From Shewanella ulleungensis (GTDB lineage Bacteria; Pseudomonadota; Gammaproteobacteria; Enterobacterales; Shewanellaceae), in NCBI RefSeq assembly GCF_014648315.1, contig NZ_BMQW01000002.1:1-64000 (forward strand): a DNA stretch of 64,000 nt, in the 5' to 3' direction. This document shows, piece by piece, positions 32,701-41,363 of this stretch (positions are counted from its first letter, which is position 1; the number at the start of each line of letters is the position of its first letter). The notes under the pieces are model-generated. The model had not been told where the DNA came from. It worked only from the letters and a program-made list of their open reading frames with translations, and searched no databases. The position numbers and the translations under genes were made by a program.

Positions 32701-32932
32701 TTGTGACAACTAGGCCTTGGGGCGATACAAAACTGGCGGTACAATAGCCCAAGCTAACGACGGCGTTCATTGGGTATTGTCCTAAATCTGCAAGCTGAGA
32801 TGCAGGAATATCAATGCCACGTTGTTGTAATTTGTCGGCAATAGACAGCATCTGGTAAGGCTGCCACTGTCCTTCATCAGCATAAGCAAAACAGGATGTC
32901 AGCATTAATGCTGCAACAAGTGCGATACGCAT
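29744..32932 (-). CDS. S46-family peptidase with long low-complexity repeat tail
   Basis: 1062 residues, against about 720 for usual S46 dipeptidyl-peptidases (DPP7/DPP11). The signal peptide ends near AYA-D (about residue 18). The catalytic His is in VVTNHHCAYRG (about 80), Asp lies in the GGDIDNYEYPRHSGDF region, and the nucleophile Ser is in TTGGNSGSPVF (about 662). From about 740 the protein becomes Thr/Ala/Glu/Lys-rich, with an 8-residue repeat (AEATTEAA or AEATTKTV) at about 788-953, then a charged end with no membrane helix. S46 enzymes release dipeptides from peptide N-termini in the periplasm. It diverges from dnaB. Confidence 0.88.
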   Translation of the reverse strand: MRIALVAALMLTSCFAYADEGQWQPYQMLSIADKLQQRGIDIPASQLADLGQYPMNAVVSLGYCTASFVSPQGLVVTNHHCAYRGIQYNSKKEHNYLANGFLAHTQAEEPSAGPNERLYITEEVTDVTEKVLANLSDEPLTRFEQIQTNSKALVKECEIDSNYRCEVDDFHHGLEYYLTKKLIIRDVRLVYAPPETVGGFGGDIDNYEYPRHSGDFTFLRAYVGKDGKPATFNKDNVPYQPKSYLKINADGVKAGDGIFVAGYPGSTSRYNLTSELQFASDWIYPTYAKRYQLQIDTINFMGAIDKDIALKYAGTMASMANRMKKFNGLLDGFNATDIVGIKQQRENDFLAWLKKDPTANQDLISNLEALLAEQHEQSQTNYFFKNAQSSEMLNTASKLYRLAKERKKPNDKREPGYQLRDMKMFKAALRRIDSSFDPAVDKTLWLQDLQAYVRQPLRNEVFDSALSITDNFEALEIKVEALYALTELTDQTKRLAWMKKTALDFETSEDPFIRLAVAIYDTNMALEKREKILDGKLSSARPEYMKAIIDYYKSNNWPVYPDANRTLRITYGMVDGYLSKDATYKQPFTRLEGLMAKHTGKEPYNVPAKLLAAIKSGDLGDHRVTSVYKQQSSCQFMSCLDKPADFNSVPVNFLSSADTTGGNSGSPVFNGRGELVGLNFDSTYEAITKDWFFNPTITRAVHVDIRYILWMMDKVDHADNLIKELALTRNSDIPDVTTTTTIIATEMITETPIEASLEAQTENTIEEPTGEPTENAIEALTEVAIDTSTEAAAKAPTEAAAKATTEAAAEATTEAAAEATTEAAAEATTKAAAEATTEAAAEATTKTVAEATTKTVAEATTKTVAEATTKTVAEATTKTVAEATTKTVAEATTKTVAEATTKTVAEATTKTVAEATTEAAAEATTEAAAEATTEAAAEATTEATTEAVTEAKTEVAAEAPKKVVTNKAVNVTSDTSSTTDISTEKITEELTTVETEISNEVTVESLTGNTTEATAQADKQKKADTEISTSNLKLKAKLKVEEDKVSNQAVNDAEEKQLSEVE
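30074..30570. repeat. 24-bp coding tandem repeat in the S46 peptidase tail
   Basis: About 20 tandem copies of a 24-base unit. Two forms occur: one encoding AEATTEAA and one encoding AEATTKTV. The nine TKTV copies (about 30196-30411) are adjacent and look identical, flanked on both sides by the other form, which suggests recent unit expansion. All units keep the reading frame. Confidence 0.95.
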
Positions 32933-33062
32933 GTATTTTCCTTAAATTAATAATTTATTAACCGTTGACTGAGGTGTCGTTTTCATTCTAAATGACAGCA
33001 ATTTAAGCTTAGACACGGTGTTATACCATATTTTATAAAGTCGTTGTAAATTGGGAGCGTTA

Positions 33063-34469
33063 ATGTCACAACAAGGTGCTTTTAAAGCCAGAAATAGGCA
33101 AAAAGATGCAGAAGTAAATGCATTAAAACTGCCTCCACATTCGATTGAGGCTGAACAGTCCGTTTTGGGCGGCTTGATGCTCGATGCTGAAGCGTGGGAC
33201 CGTGTTTCTGAAGCGGTTGTGCCTGAAGATTTTTATTCTCGCTCACATCGAATGATTTTTAATGCGATGCAAAAGTTAATGGAGTCTGGGCAGCCGCTCG
33301 ACTTAATTACCGTATCTGAGCAGCTCGAAATAGAAGACCAATTAGACGACGCTGGCGGTTTTGCTTATTTAGGCGAAATCGCTAAAAACACCCCTAGTGC
33401 CGGTAATATTTTATCTTATGCTGATATCGTGCGTGAACGAGCCGTTGTTCGGGATATGATTGGGGTAGCACATGAAATTGCTGATGCCGGTTATAACCCA
33501 GAAGGTCGAGATTCAAGTGCGTTGTTAGATTTAGCCGAAAGCAAAGTTTTCAAAATTGCCGAAATGCGTACAAACGCTAATGAAGGCCCTGAAAACATCA
33601 AAAGTATTCTTGAAAAAACCGTCGATAAAATCGAACAGCTTTACAACAACCCACATAATGGTGTCACTGGCGTATCAAGTGGTTTTGGCGATTTAGACAA
33701 AATGACTGCTGGTTTCCAAGCGGGCGATTTAATCATTGTTGCGGCTCGTCCATCTATGGGTAAAACCACTTTTGCGATGAACTTGTGTGAACAAGCCGCA
33801 ATGAATGAAGATAAGCCTGTGCTTATTTTCAGTCTCGAGATGCCGTCAGAACAAATTATGATGCGTATGCTGGCTTCACTTGGCCGTGTTGATCAAACAA
33901 AAATCCGTACAGGTCAATTGGATGACGAGGATTGGGCGCGTGTGTCATCAACCATGGGGATTATGCTTGAACAAGGTAAAATGTACATCGATGATGGTTC
34001 AGGATTAACCCCAACCGAAGTGCGCAGTCGCGCTAGACGTATTGCCCGAGAGCATGGCGGTTTGTCGATGATAATGATCGATTATTTACAGTTAATGCAG
34101 GTGCCATCATTAAAAGATAACCGTACGTTAGAGATTTCAGAAATCTCGCGCTCGTTAAAAGCATTAGCAAAAGAGCTCGAAATTCCAGTTATTGCACTTT
34201 CACAGCTTAACCGCTCGTTAGAGCAACGTGCAGATAAACGTCCTGTTAACTCAGACTTACGTGAATCTGGCGCGATTGAGCAGGATGCCGACTTAATTAT
34301 GTTTATTTATCGCGATGAAGTGTATAACGACAACTCTGAAGATAAAGGCACTGCTGAAATCATTATTGGTAAGCAGCGTAATGGCCCTATTGGTCGTGTG
34401 CGGTTAGTATTCCAAGGGCAATTCTCACGATTTGATAACTATGCAGGGCCTCAGTTTGAAGAAGATTAA
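33063..34469 (+). CDS. dnaB: Replicative DNA helicase DnaB
   Basis: 468 residues. The N-terminal DnaG-binding domain (about 20-125) is followed by the RecA-like motor with Walker A in ARPSMGKTTFAMN (about residue 230) and Walker B near MIMIDYLQLMQ. No intein interrupts the motor. ATG 33063 has GGGAG 5 bases upstream; a TTG at 33051 is in frame. It moves 5'-3' as a hexamer at the fork. It is divergent from the S46 gene and followed by alr. Confidence 0.98.
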   Translation: MSQQGAFKARNRQKDAEVNALKLPPHSIEAEQSVLGGLMLDAEAWDRVSEAVVPEDFYSRSHRMIFNAMQKLMESGQPLDLITVSEQLEIEDQLDDAGGFAYLGEIAKNTPSAGNILSYADIVRERAVVRDMIGVAHEIADAGYNPEGRDSSALLDLAESKVFKIAEMRTNANEGPENIKSILEKTVDKIEQLYNNPHNGVTGVSSGFGDLDKMTAGFQAGDLIIVAARPSMGKTTFAMNLCEQAAMNEDKPVLIFSLEMPSEQIMMRMLASLGRVDQTKIRTGQLDDEDWARVSSTMGIMLEQGKMYIDDGSGLTPTEVRSRARRIAREHGGLSMIMIDYLQLMQVPSLKDNRTLEISEISRSLKALAKELEIPVIALSQLNRSLEQRADKRPVNSDLRESGAIEQDADLIMFIYRDEVYNDNSEDKGTAEIIIGKQRNGPIGRVRLVFQGQFSRFDNYAGPQFEED

Positions 34470-34590
34470 TTATTGATTATCAAATATTTAATTTTACTTC
34501 GCGGTTATTTACGATCTTCAGTTAGCGATATAATATTTTATTTTACTCGTAACCAGCGTCATGTTTTTATTGTTTAAATAAGGCTCCCTA

Positions 34591-35709
34591 TTGAAACCGT
34601 TTCCTCGTGCAGAAATCAGCCGTTGCGCATTACAAAGTAATTTGGCGCAGCTGCGTCTTATCGCCCCTAAAAGTAAAATTATGGCGGTTGTAAAAGCCAA
34701 TGGTTATGGCCATGGTTTGTTAAATGTGGCCGAAAGCGTCGGTATATTGAATTTTGTCGAAAGCGTTGGCAAATATCATGGTGGTGCAGATGGTTTTGGT
34801 TTAGCAAGACTTGAAGAAGCATTGCAGCTGCGAGCAGGCGGTGTTGAAGGTAAACTTCTATTATTGGAAGGCTTTTTTCGTCAATCCGACTTGCCAATAC
34901 TGGTCACTCATAATATTGATACTGTGGTTCATCACGAATCACAGTTGCAAATGCTTGAGACAATTAAGCTTGATAAACCGGTAACCGTGTGGATAAAAAT
35001 TGATACTGGCATGCATCGCATTGGTTTTACGCTGGATCAATTTGACAGTATTTATCAACGTTTATTGCAATGTCCACAGGTGGCTAAGCCTATTCACTTA
35101 ATGACTCATTTTGCCTGCGCAGATGAGCCAGATAACAAGATGACGCAAACACAAATGAATGCGTTTGAAGAGCTCATAAGTGGTTTAGACGGTGATCGTA
35201 CTTTGGCTAATTCAGCAGGTACATTATTTTGGCCATCGAGCCAGGCAGATTGGATTAGACCTGGGATCGCCCTTTATGGTGTATCTCCTGTTGTTGGCGA
35301 TAAAGGCACAAATCATCGGCTTATTCCGGCAATGGAGTTAGTGTCTAATATTATTGCAGTGCGTGAGCACAAGGCCGGTGACAGCGTTGGCTACGGTGCA
35401 TCTTGGACCGCCAAGCAAGATACTCGATTGGGTGTCGTTGCAATTGGCTATGGTGATGGCTACCCACGTAATGCCCCAGAAGGCACACCCGTTTGGATTA
35501 ATGGCCGTAGAGTGCCAATTGTTGGCCGCGTGTCTATGGACATGTTAACGGTAGACCTTGGTGCTGATGCTCAAGATAAAGTAGGTGACAGCGTACAATT
35601 ATGGGGTAAAGCATTGGCAGTTGAAGAAGTTGCTGAGCATATTGGCACTATTGCATACGAGCTAGTGACTAAATTAACCCCAAGAGTGTTGGTTGAGTTG
35701 CTCGATTAG
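34591..35709 (+). CDS. alr: Alanine racemase
   Basis: 372 residues. PLP-binding Lys35 is in [10 protein letters not shown] and catalytic Tyr268 in SVGYGASW. Alr makes D-alanine for peptidoglycan. The start is TTG 34591: AAGG lies 7 bases upstream and the N-terminus then aligns with E. coli Alr. Compared with E. coli, about 11 residues are added after the first helix (residues about 46-66), where ESVG occurs twice (VAESVG and FVESVG), suggesting a small duplication. It lies 120 bases after dnaB, as in many gammaproteobacteria. Confidence 0.95.
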   Translation: MKPFPRAEISRCALQSNLAQLRLIAPKSKIMAVVKANGYGHGLLNVAESVGILNFVESVGKYHGGADGFGLARLEEALQLRAGGVEGKLLLLEGFFRQSDLPILVTHNIDTVVHHESQLQMLETIKLDKPVTVWIKIDTGMHRIGFTLDQFDSIYQRLLQCPQVAKPIHLMTHFACADEPDNKMTQTQMNAFEELISGLDGDRTLANSAGTLFWPSSQADWIRPGIALYGVSPVVGDKGTNHRLIPAMELVSNIIAVREHKAGDSVGYGASWTAKQDTRLGVVAIGYGDGYPRNAPEGTPVWINGRRVPIVGRVSMDMLTVDLGADAQDKVGDSVQLWGKALAVEEVAEHIGTIAYELVTKLTPRVLVELLD

Positions 35710-35760
35710 CTGTTGATTGTTGTTTTTAGCGTAAATAAGCACATAAATGTTATAAAAAAT

Positions 35761-35793
35761 GCCCAACTTATAGCAATAGTTGGGCGTTTTTAT
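35761..35793. terminator. Terminator between alr and cheX
   Basis: GCCCAACT at 35761-35768 pairs with AGTTGGGC, then TTTTT. An A-run on the other side lets it serve the converging cheX gene too. Confidence 0.92.
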
Positions 35794-35852
35794 GCGTTCT
35801 TTAAGGTGTATGTGTTAATACAATACTTAAGCTGGACGTGGGCTAGTTGGCG

Positions 35853-36323
35853 TTATTTAGCATCTTCAAAACAAATTTCAATAAAAGCATTACCGTGCTC
35901 ATGCGTAAAAGGCATCATAATTTTTTTGCCACGTGCTTTGTGAGAAATAGTATGGTTTTTACCTGACACCACAGCAGGTGTTGCCATATCAAAATCATAA
36001 CCTTTTTCACTTAGTAGATTCTTAGCACCGCCAGTCACCATGTTGGTGATTTCACCAACTAAATCAGTGACTTCATCATTGATGATATTAGGTTTTTCAC
36101 CTAGCATTTTATTCATAATTTCAAGAATTAAGCTTTGCTCAAAAGTAATAGACAGCGAGCCACGGGTTTTAGGTCCCACCATACCAATCAAGCCAGATAC
36201 ATCGCCTTTAGCAAGATCATGATTTTTTAGTTGGGGTTTACCGGGTTTAAGATCCATTGTCGCCATAGTTGAGATTACATTGATCAAAGAAACAAGAAAT
36301 GGGTTAATGAATTCAACGTTCAT
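35853..36323 (-). CDS. cheX: Chemotaxis protein CheX (CheC-like phosphatase family)
   Basis: 156 residues of the CheX family, which dephosphorylates CheY-P in the bacteria studied. The conserved Glu and Asn of the active helix are seen in DLVGEITNMVTGGAKNLL (about residues 83-100). Start may be ATG 36323 or the TTG at 36329, both near AAGGA. It stands alone, with no che cluster in the window. It joins motX as the second motility gene of this region. Confidence 0.85.
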   Translation of the reverse strand: MNVEFINPFLVSLINVISTMATMDLKPGKPQLKNHDLAKGDVSGLIGMVGPKTRGSLSITFEQSLILEIMNKMLGEKPNIINDEVTDLVGEITNMVTGGAKNLLSEKGYDFDMATPAVVSGKNHTISHKARGKKIMMPFTHEHGNAFIEICFEDAK

Positions 36324-36329
36324 AGGCAA

Positions 36330-36917
36330 AGATGTCCTTCTAGATTAAAAATACTAAATCAGTTTAATGTTAATTATCGGTGTTTACCCGGTATTATATC
36401 TGCATATTAGGTTAAATATGCACCGAACAATATTTAGGCTAATTCAAGTGAATACACACTATATCAGTAAAGTTAAATACACGTTAAAGCTTAGAACACA
36501 AAAATGAAATTGAAAGAGACATTGCTCGTAAAAGCAATTTTTATACAGGGATTTAATGTTGTAAAGACCTGTCAGTTCCATGTTCATCTATTGAAAGTGA
36601 GAACGAGCAAACCAAGATTATAAGTCGTTGCTGAGATGATAAACACATCCTTATCAGAAGAATATCTAATTAAGGTTTTTGGGCTGAAATGACATTATCA
36701 GCACTTGGTTTATGTTAATTAATCTGCTCCATTAAGGTTTGTGTGTTTATCGCTTTGGTAAAGAATCGTTGTCCTGTGTATAATCTCACATCAAAGGATT
36801 AGGGCTCATTCACCGATGCTCTATATACTGTAGCTCAATACTTTATGGTGCCTTTAAGGTTTCCCCATGCAATTAAAAACGTGTAAAAACAACCCAAATT
36901 ACGAGTAAAATAATTCA
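36330..36917. other. Intergenic region between cheX and dusA
   Basis: About 590 AT-rich bases between divergent genes. On the minus strand a TATAAT near 36395 could serve cheX. A 39-codon plus-strand frame at 36504-36623 has no ribosome site. No RNA gene or convincing regulator site was recognised. Confidence 0.5.
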
Positions 36918-37940
36918 GTGAATACAACGCCTAAGATAATGACCTCAACAGATACCCTCGATCGTACTTTTTCAATCGCGCCGATGCTGGATTGGACTGA
37001 TCGTCACTATCGTTACTTTGCGCGGTTAATGTCTGCTAAGGCGCTACTTTATACTGAAATGGTGACAACTGGTGCGATATTACAAGGTAAGGGCGATTAC
37101 TTAGCCTATAACACTGCTGAGCATCCATTAGCCTTACAATTGGGCGGGTCAAATCCTGTAGATTTAGCCGCATGTGCCAAATTGGCTGCTGATCGCGGTT
37201 ATGATGAAGTCAATCTTAACGTAGGGTGTCCGTCAGATCGAGTTCAAAATGGTCGTTTTGGGGCTTGCTTAATGGCCGAACCTTCATTAGTTGCAGAGTG
37301 TGTTGATGCTATGAAGCAGGCTACTGATATCCCTATTACCGTCAAAACCCGTATTGGTATTGATGAGCAAGATAGTTATCAATTTTTAACCGATTTTATC
37401 GAGACAGTAAATGCTAAAGGGTGTACTGCTTTTACGATTCATGCACGCAAAGCATGGTTACAGGGGCTAAGCCCAAAAGAGAATCGTGAAATTCCTCCGT
37501 TGGATTATGAGCGTGTGTATCAATTAAAGCGTGACTATCCGCAGCTGAATATTAGTATTAATGGCGGAATTAAAACACTTGAAGAAGCAAAGTTACATTT
37601 AACGCAGTTAGACGGTGTGATGGTTGGTCGTGAAGCGTACCAAAATCCATATATTTTGGCGTTGGTAGATCAACAATTGTGTGGCCTTGATAGTCCTATT
37701 ATTACGCGCGAACAAGTAATTGAGCAGATGATCCCCTACATTGAGGCACATTTAACCCAAGGTGGTCGTTTAAACCATATTACCCGTCATATGATTGGTT
37801 TATTCCAAGGGTTGCCAGGTTCTCGTGGTTGGCGTCGTCATTTAAGTGAAAATGCCCATAAACCTAACGCTGATATTAATGTAGTGCTAAATGCAGCTGA
37901 ATTTGTGGATACCCAAGCATTAGCAGAGTCACAGGCTTAA
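36918..37940 (+). CDS. dusA: tRNA-dihydrouridine(20/20a) synthase DusA
   Basis: 340 residues. FMN-dependent reductase of U20/U20a in tRNA D-loops. The family patterns [36 protein letters not shown] (catalytic Cys) and [15 protein letters not shown] are intact, as are the DusA-specific [18 protein letters not shown] residues. It starts at GTG 36918 or ATG 36939. It stands alone between two terminators or intergenic gaps. Confidence 0.96.
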   Translation: MNTTPKIMTSTDTLDRTFSIAPMLDWTDRHYRYFARLMSAKALLYTEMVTTGAILQGKGDYLAYNTAEHPLALQLGGSNPVDLAACAKLAADRGYDEVNLNVGCPSDRVQNGRFGACLMAEPSLVAECVDAMKQATDIPITVKTRIGIDEQDSYQFLTDFIETVNAKGCTAFTIHARKAWLQGLSPKENREIPPLDYERVYQLKRDYPQLNISINGGIKTLEEAKLHLTQLDGVMVGREAYQNPYILALVDQQLCGLDSPIITREQVIEQMIPYIEAHLTQGGRLNHITRHMIGLFQGLPGSRGWRRHLSENAHKPNADINVVLNAAEFVDTQALAESQA

Positions 37941-37970
37941 TTCGATTACCCATTTGCTCAACTCTCCTTT

Positions 37971-37996
37971 AAAAGCGCCTTTATTTAGGCGCTTTT
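37971..37996 (+). terminator. Terminator after dusA
   Basis: AAAAGCGCCT-TTATTT-AGGCGCTTTTT, 30 bases after the dusA stop. Confidence 0.92.
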
Positions 37997-38192
37997 TGCT
38001 TTCGATTATTCGTCATTAATATTGTTTTCTCTTTTACATTTCTTGTTGATTAAATGTACTAGTCATTTTCGCCAACTTGGTGGTTATTTTTACTATCTGT
38101 TGGTTTTTTGCTCTCGACGCTTTTATCTTTTATATTTGGCTTTAAATGTGAAAGTACTTATTTTTCAATGGTTTTTGTTGTGTTTTTAAAGT

Positions 38193-38208
38193 TGGCACGT
38201 AGATTGTA
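38193..38208 (+). promoter_or_regulatory. Sigma-54 promoter for the small-protein cluster
   Basis: TGGCACGTAGATTGTA: the -24 element TGGCACG is perfect, spacing is correct and the -12 reads TTGT in place of TTGC. I recall the TTGTA variant from enteric psp promoters. The predicted start near 38219 is about 58 bases before the ATG at 38277. Upstream, a CCAACTTGG palindrome near 38072-38080 with CCAA/TTGG words could be an enhancer site. Confidence 0.6.
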
Positions 38209-38276
38209 ATACCTTTAGTGTAATCAACTAGACGGGTGTTTAGTTGCCATTAACCAACACAAGAAAGGATGCCATC

Positions 38277-38594
38277 ATGTTTACATTAACTTCAAATAAA
38301 TTAGTTCGTCGTACTGTTCAATTATCTATTGCTGCTGTTGTACTGGCTACTGCAAGTGTATCGGCTCAAGCAGATGAGATTTCGGTAAATAATACTCTTA
38401 ATGCACTTGAGCAAAATATCACTCAAGCAAGCCAAGAAATGATTTCAACAGCTAAGCATGAGTTTATGTTGTCTGTGCAGACTCAAATTGCACAGCAAGT
38501 TTTTGAAATCAACTCAAGCTTTGCAGAAGTTACATTTGCTGAACCTGAATTGAACAAAACGGCAATTGCAGGCCAAACTGCAGAGAACAAGTAA
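38277..38594 (+). CDS. Unrecognised secreted small protein
   Basis: 105 residues. The signal peptide has a hydrophobic core and ends near SAQA-D (about residue 32). The mature part is short, helical-looking and amphipathic (NTLNALEQNITQASQEMISTAKHEF), with no Cys. ATG 38277 has AAAGGA 7 bases upstream. Its stop overlaps the next ATG by one base. I recognise no family. Context (sigma-54-type promoter, PspC-like neighbour) suggests an envelope stress role, by inference only. Confidence 0.75.
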   Translation: MFTLTSNKLVRRTVQLSIAAVVLATASVSAQADEISVNNTLNALEQNITQASQEMISTAKHEFMLSVQTQIAQQVFEINSSFAEVTFAEPELNKTAIAGQTAENK

Positions 38595-38725
38595 TGGATT
38601 GGGTGTTAAATATAGGCTTGGTGCTGCCGTTAATGTTGTTGCTATTAATGCCGGTAATCAGTTTTGCATTGTTTGCTACGTTAGTCGGCTGTGTGAGTCA
38701 GCGGGCTGATATGGCCAGATATTAA
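38594..38725 (+). CDS. 43-residue single-pass membrane protein
   Basis: The ATG overlaps the stop of the previous gene (TAATG), a classic coupling arrangement. The 43 residues are nearly all hydrophobic between about 5 and 33 (GLVLPLMLLLLMPVISFALF), with a short polar end SQRADMARY. It is too short for usual ORF filters. No family is recognised; it lacks the PspB coiled coil and is half the PspG length. The overlap and membrane segment are good coding evidence. Confidence 0.65.
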   Translation: MDWVLNIGLVLPLMLLLLMPVISFALFATLVGCVSQRADMARY

Positions 38726-38851
38726 TGACCAAGCTTAAGAGATAGCAGTAAGAGAAGTCTTTTATTAGCCATACGCAAATGATGAAAGTGGTCAATAAAA
38801 CCAATACAGAATATCAATGTGCCAATAGGCAATGTTGCAGGAGATAAAAAT

Positions 38852-39052
38852 ATGAATCGTTTAATCAGTCGATTACAAGATGAAGCACGGATTGTGTGTG
38901 GTGTATCGGCTAACTTAGCAAAGCAATACGGTTGGTCGCTATTATGGACTCGTATTGTGACCATTGGCTTAGTTGTAACTAATCCGAGCATTAGCTTAGC
39001 TGCGTACTTTATTGTGGCTGTAGTGATGAGCCAAAAAACTTCACGCTTTTAA
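38852..39052 (+). CDS. PspC-domain-like small membrane protein
   Basis: 66 residues. The pattern ICGVSANLAKQYGWSLLWTRIV followed by a hydrophobic segment resembles the PspC domain (GVCAGLA-YF-----RLI-). PspC proteins sit in the inner membrane and respond to envelope stress. AGGAG lies 8 bases before ATG 38852. It lacks the C-terminal extension of enteric PspC, and no pspA is nearby. It is probably part of the transcript starting at 38219, with a 126-base gap before it. Confidence 0.7.
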   Translation: MNRLISRLQDEARIVCGVSANLAKQYGWSLLWTRIVTIGLVVTNPSISLAAYFIVAVVMSQKTSRF

Positions 39053-39116
39053 TGTTCACCCCTTGTTAAGTTGTATGGGGTGAGCGGAGTAATTAACCCC
39101 GCGCTCTGATTGATGG

Positions 39117-39854
39117 TTATTTATTTAAAAAGGCTTTAAAACGATGTTTAGCCTCATCACTTTGTAAACGCTTGGCAAACTGCACGAGTTCTAATTTCAT
39201 TTGAGCTTTTACTTGAGCCTGATTATGACGTAACAATTGTTTTGATGCTTGCATAGACAAAGGTGGTTGAGCCGCCAATTTTTTTGCTTGGGCTAGACTG
39301 AAACTAATTAATTCATCTGCGGCAACCACACGATTAATCAAATTTAATTTTGCAGCTGTTTCAGCATCAAATGCGTCACCTAATAAAATTAATTCAGCGG
39401 CTTTGTGTTGGCCAACGATCAGTGGCAACAATATACTTGAAGCCGCTTCTGGTACTAAGGCTAAATTGACAAAAGGCATTTGGAACTTCGCTTTATTGTC
39501 GGCATACACTAAGTCACAATGCAGCAATAAAGTAGTACCGATCCCGACTGCGGCTCCTGTTACTGCAGCCACGACTGGCTTTTTCAGATCCAGTAAACAA
39601 AACAAGAATTTAACCGTTGGATGATTATCATCTAATGCACCACTTTGCAGAAAATCTACGATATCATTACCAGAAGTAAAGCAGTCATGAGTACCATGAA
39701 ACATAAAGGCACGAATGTCGTTGTCGGCTTCACCTTGGATCAGGTATTCTGTTAGCTGTTGATACATTTCTAGATTGAAGGCATTACGTTTTTCTGGACG
39801 ATTAAAACCTATGATACGTACGCCTTGATCATCTCTTACCTGAATATAACTCAT
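39117..39854 (-). CDS. Enoyl-CoA hydratase/isomerase family protein
   Basis: 245 residues of the crotonase fold. The oxyanion-hole segments FTSGNDIVDF and GAAVGIGTTLLLHCDLVYA are visible, followed by FQMPFVNLALVPEAASS with the Glu position typical of isomerase-type members. The sequence resembles enoyl-CoA hydratase/isomerases of fatty acid metabolism; exact substrate unknown. ATG 39854 has AGGA upstream and starts MSYIQVRD; the frame is open 24 codons further. It diverges from the PCu(A)C gene. Confidence 0.87.
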   Translation of the reverse strand: MSYIQVRDDQGVRIIGFNRPEKRNAFNLEMYQQLTEYLIQGEADNDIRAFMFHGTHDCFTSGNDIVDFLQSGALDDNHPTVKFLFCLLDLKKPVVAAVTGAAVGIGTTLLLHCDLVYADNKAKFQMPFVNLALVPEAASSILLPLIVGQHKAAELILLGDAFDAETAAKLNLINRVVAADELISFSLAQAKKLAAQPPLSMQASKQLLRHNQAQVKAQMKLELVQFAKRLQSDEAKHRFKAFLNK

Positions 39855-39890
39855 TCGTGATTTCCTATAGTGAATGCGAGTGTGGTTTAC

Positions 39891-40379
39891 ATGGAGTTTA
39901 AGACATTGAAAGTAATATTCAAACACCTGTTTAACTTTTTAGTGTTATCATCATTGTCATTCGCGGCATCTGCTAGCATTGTTCTTGTTGATGGACATGT
40001 CAGAGCTATGCCTGCGAGTGTGCCAAATACTGCAGCTTATTTTACGCTAGAAAACCATACAGCAAACGCAGTGAAGTTAGTTGCGGTCAATACTCGCGCA
40101 GCTAAAGAAGCACAGTTACATACGATCATTGAAGAAAATGGCATGGTGAAAATGCGCCAAGTTGACGGTTTTTCAATACCGTCTCATGGCTCGTTAACAC
40201 TGCAACCTACTGGCGACCATGTCATGTTATTGTCGTTAACAGCCCCATTAGTAGTTGATGATAAAGTACCATTAGAATTAATTTTTGAAGATGGTCAGCA
40301 ACTTATGATTGAGTTACCTGTCTTAAAGCAGGCTGCTCCTCAAGAAGGTGAGCAAGCTGACCATCATCACCATCATTAA
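39891..40379 (+). CDS. Periplasmic copper chaperone, PCu(A)C-like
   Basis: 162 residues. The signal peptide ends near AASA-S. The mature protein has a PCu(A)C (DUF461) core with copper ligands in the typical order: His in AQLHTII, Met in MVKMRQV, then HVM in GDHVMLL. It ends in DHHHHH, a natural His-rich tail that would bind metal. These proteins deliver Cu(I) to cytochrome oxidase or store it. ATG 39891 starts just before the signal peptide; a GTG at 39870 is also in frame. The DUF2333 gene follows. Confidence 0.85.
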   Translation: MEFKTLKVIFKHLFNFLVLSSLSFAASASIVLVDGHVRAMPASVPNTAAYFTLENHTANAVKLVAVNTRAAKEAQLHTIIEENGMVKMRQVDGFSIPSHGSLTLQPTGDHVMLLSLTAPLVVDDKVPLELIFEDGQQLMIELPVLKQAAPQEGEQADHHHHH

Positions 40380-40391
40380 GGAGTGATATTG

Positions 40392-41363
40392 ATGCAATTT
40401 ACAAGGAATAAAATATTAGGCGTGGTTGGAGTACTTTCTTTAGTACTTTATTTTGTGAGTGTTTGGTGGAGTATTGAGCCCGATCCAATCAAACCGGTTT
40501 CTGCGCAAACGGATAATGCCAAAAAAATTATCGGTTACAGTACAACAAGCTCATTAATTTTAACCATGGAAGCTTTGCTAGATAAACCTGGTGGATGGTT
40601 ATCAAATGATGTTATGCCACCGTCATTGATGATGGATAACATGCCAGCATTTGAATTTGGTGCGTTAGAGCAAGTACGTGATTTAGCATTAATTATGCGT
40701 AAAGAGTTTAGCCGCTCACAGTCTCAATCGACTGCTGATAACGACCTGCTCGCTGCGCATTCTAAGTTGAATATCGAAAACACCAGCTGGCTTGTCCCTA
40801 GTGCTGAGGGTGAATACCGTGAGGCGGTCAAATTACTGAAGCTTTACCGTGCTAAGATTAGTGACCCAAACAACAATAACGCGCAGTTTTATGCTCGTGC
40901 CGACAACCTAAACGAATGGCTTAAAGAAGTGCAAAAGCGTTTAGGCAGTATGTCACAGCGTTTATCAGCGAGTGTTGGTCAAGAACGTTTGAATACTGAT
41001 CTAGCAGGCGATAGTTCTGCTCGTCAATCAACCCCAGGTGCATCTAGTAGCGAAATTAAAACGAGCTGGTGGAAAATTGATGATGTATTTTATGAAAGCC
41101 GCGGTTCTGCATGGGCATTACTGAACTTTATGCGCGCGATTGAAGTTGATTTTGCTGATGTGTTAGAAAAGAAAAATGCTGAAGTAAGTTTACGTCAAAT
41201 TATTCGTGAACTAGAAGCGACTCAGCAGACAGTATGGAGCCCAATTGTGCTCAATGGAAACGGTTTTGGTTTAGTGGCTAATCACTCGTTAGTGATGGCG
41301 AATTATATCTCGCGTGCTAACGCTGCGGTTATTGATTTAACAAACTTAATTTCTCAAGGATAA
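40392..41363 (+). CDS. DUF2333 family membrane-anchored protein
   Basis: 323 residues with one N-terminal membrane segment (about 8-25) and a long periplasmic domain. The KPGGWLSNDVMPPSLMMDNMP and WWKIDDVFYESRGSAWALL segments are typical of DUF2333. Function is unknown. ATG 40392 has AAGGAG 8 bases upstream; an in-frame GTG at 40383 lies within that site. It overlaps the next gene's ATG by one base. Confidence 0.88.
   Translation: MQFTRNKILGVVGVLSLVLYFVSVWWSIEPDPIKPVSAQTDNAKKIIGYSTTSSLILTMEALLDKPGGWLSNDVMPPSLMMDNMPAFEFGALEQVRDLALIMRKEFSRSQSQSTADNDLLAAHSKLNIENTSWLVPSAEGEYREAVKLLKLYRAKISDPNNNNAQFYARADNLNEWLKEVQKRLGSMSQRLSASVGQERLNTDLAGDSSARQSTPGASSSEIKTSWWKIDDVFYESRGSAWALLNFMRAIEVDFADVLEKKNAEVSLRQIIRELEATQQTVWSPIVLNGNGFGLVANHSLVMANYISRANAAVIDLTNLISQG

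Noticed and set aside
33063..34469. Intein in DnaB
   Set aside because: The protein is of normal length with Walker A intact and uninterrupted.
36360..36420. Sigma-28 promoter for cheX
   Set aside because: A CCGATAA word is present on the minus strand, but no TCAAG element lies at the required distance.
36504..36623. 39-codon ORF between cheX and dusA
   Set aside because: No ribosome site or family resemblance; length expected by chance in AT-rich DNA.
38779..38847. 22-codon Cys-containing ORF before the PspC-like gene
   Set aside because: No ribosome site, and it overlaps the ribosome site of the following gene.
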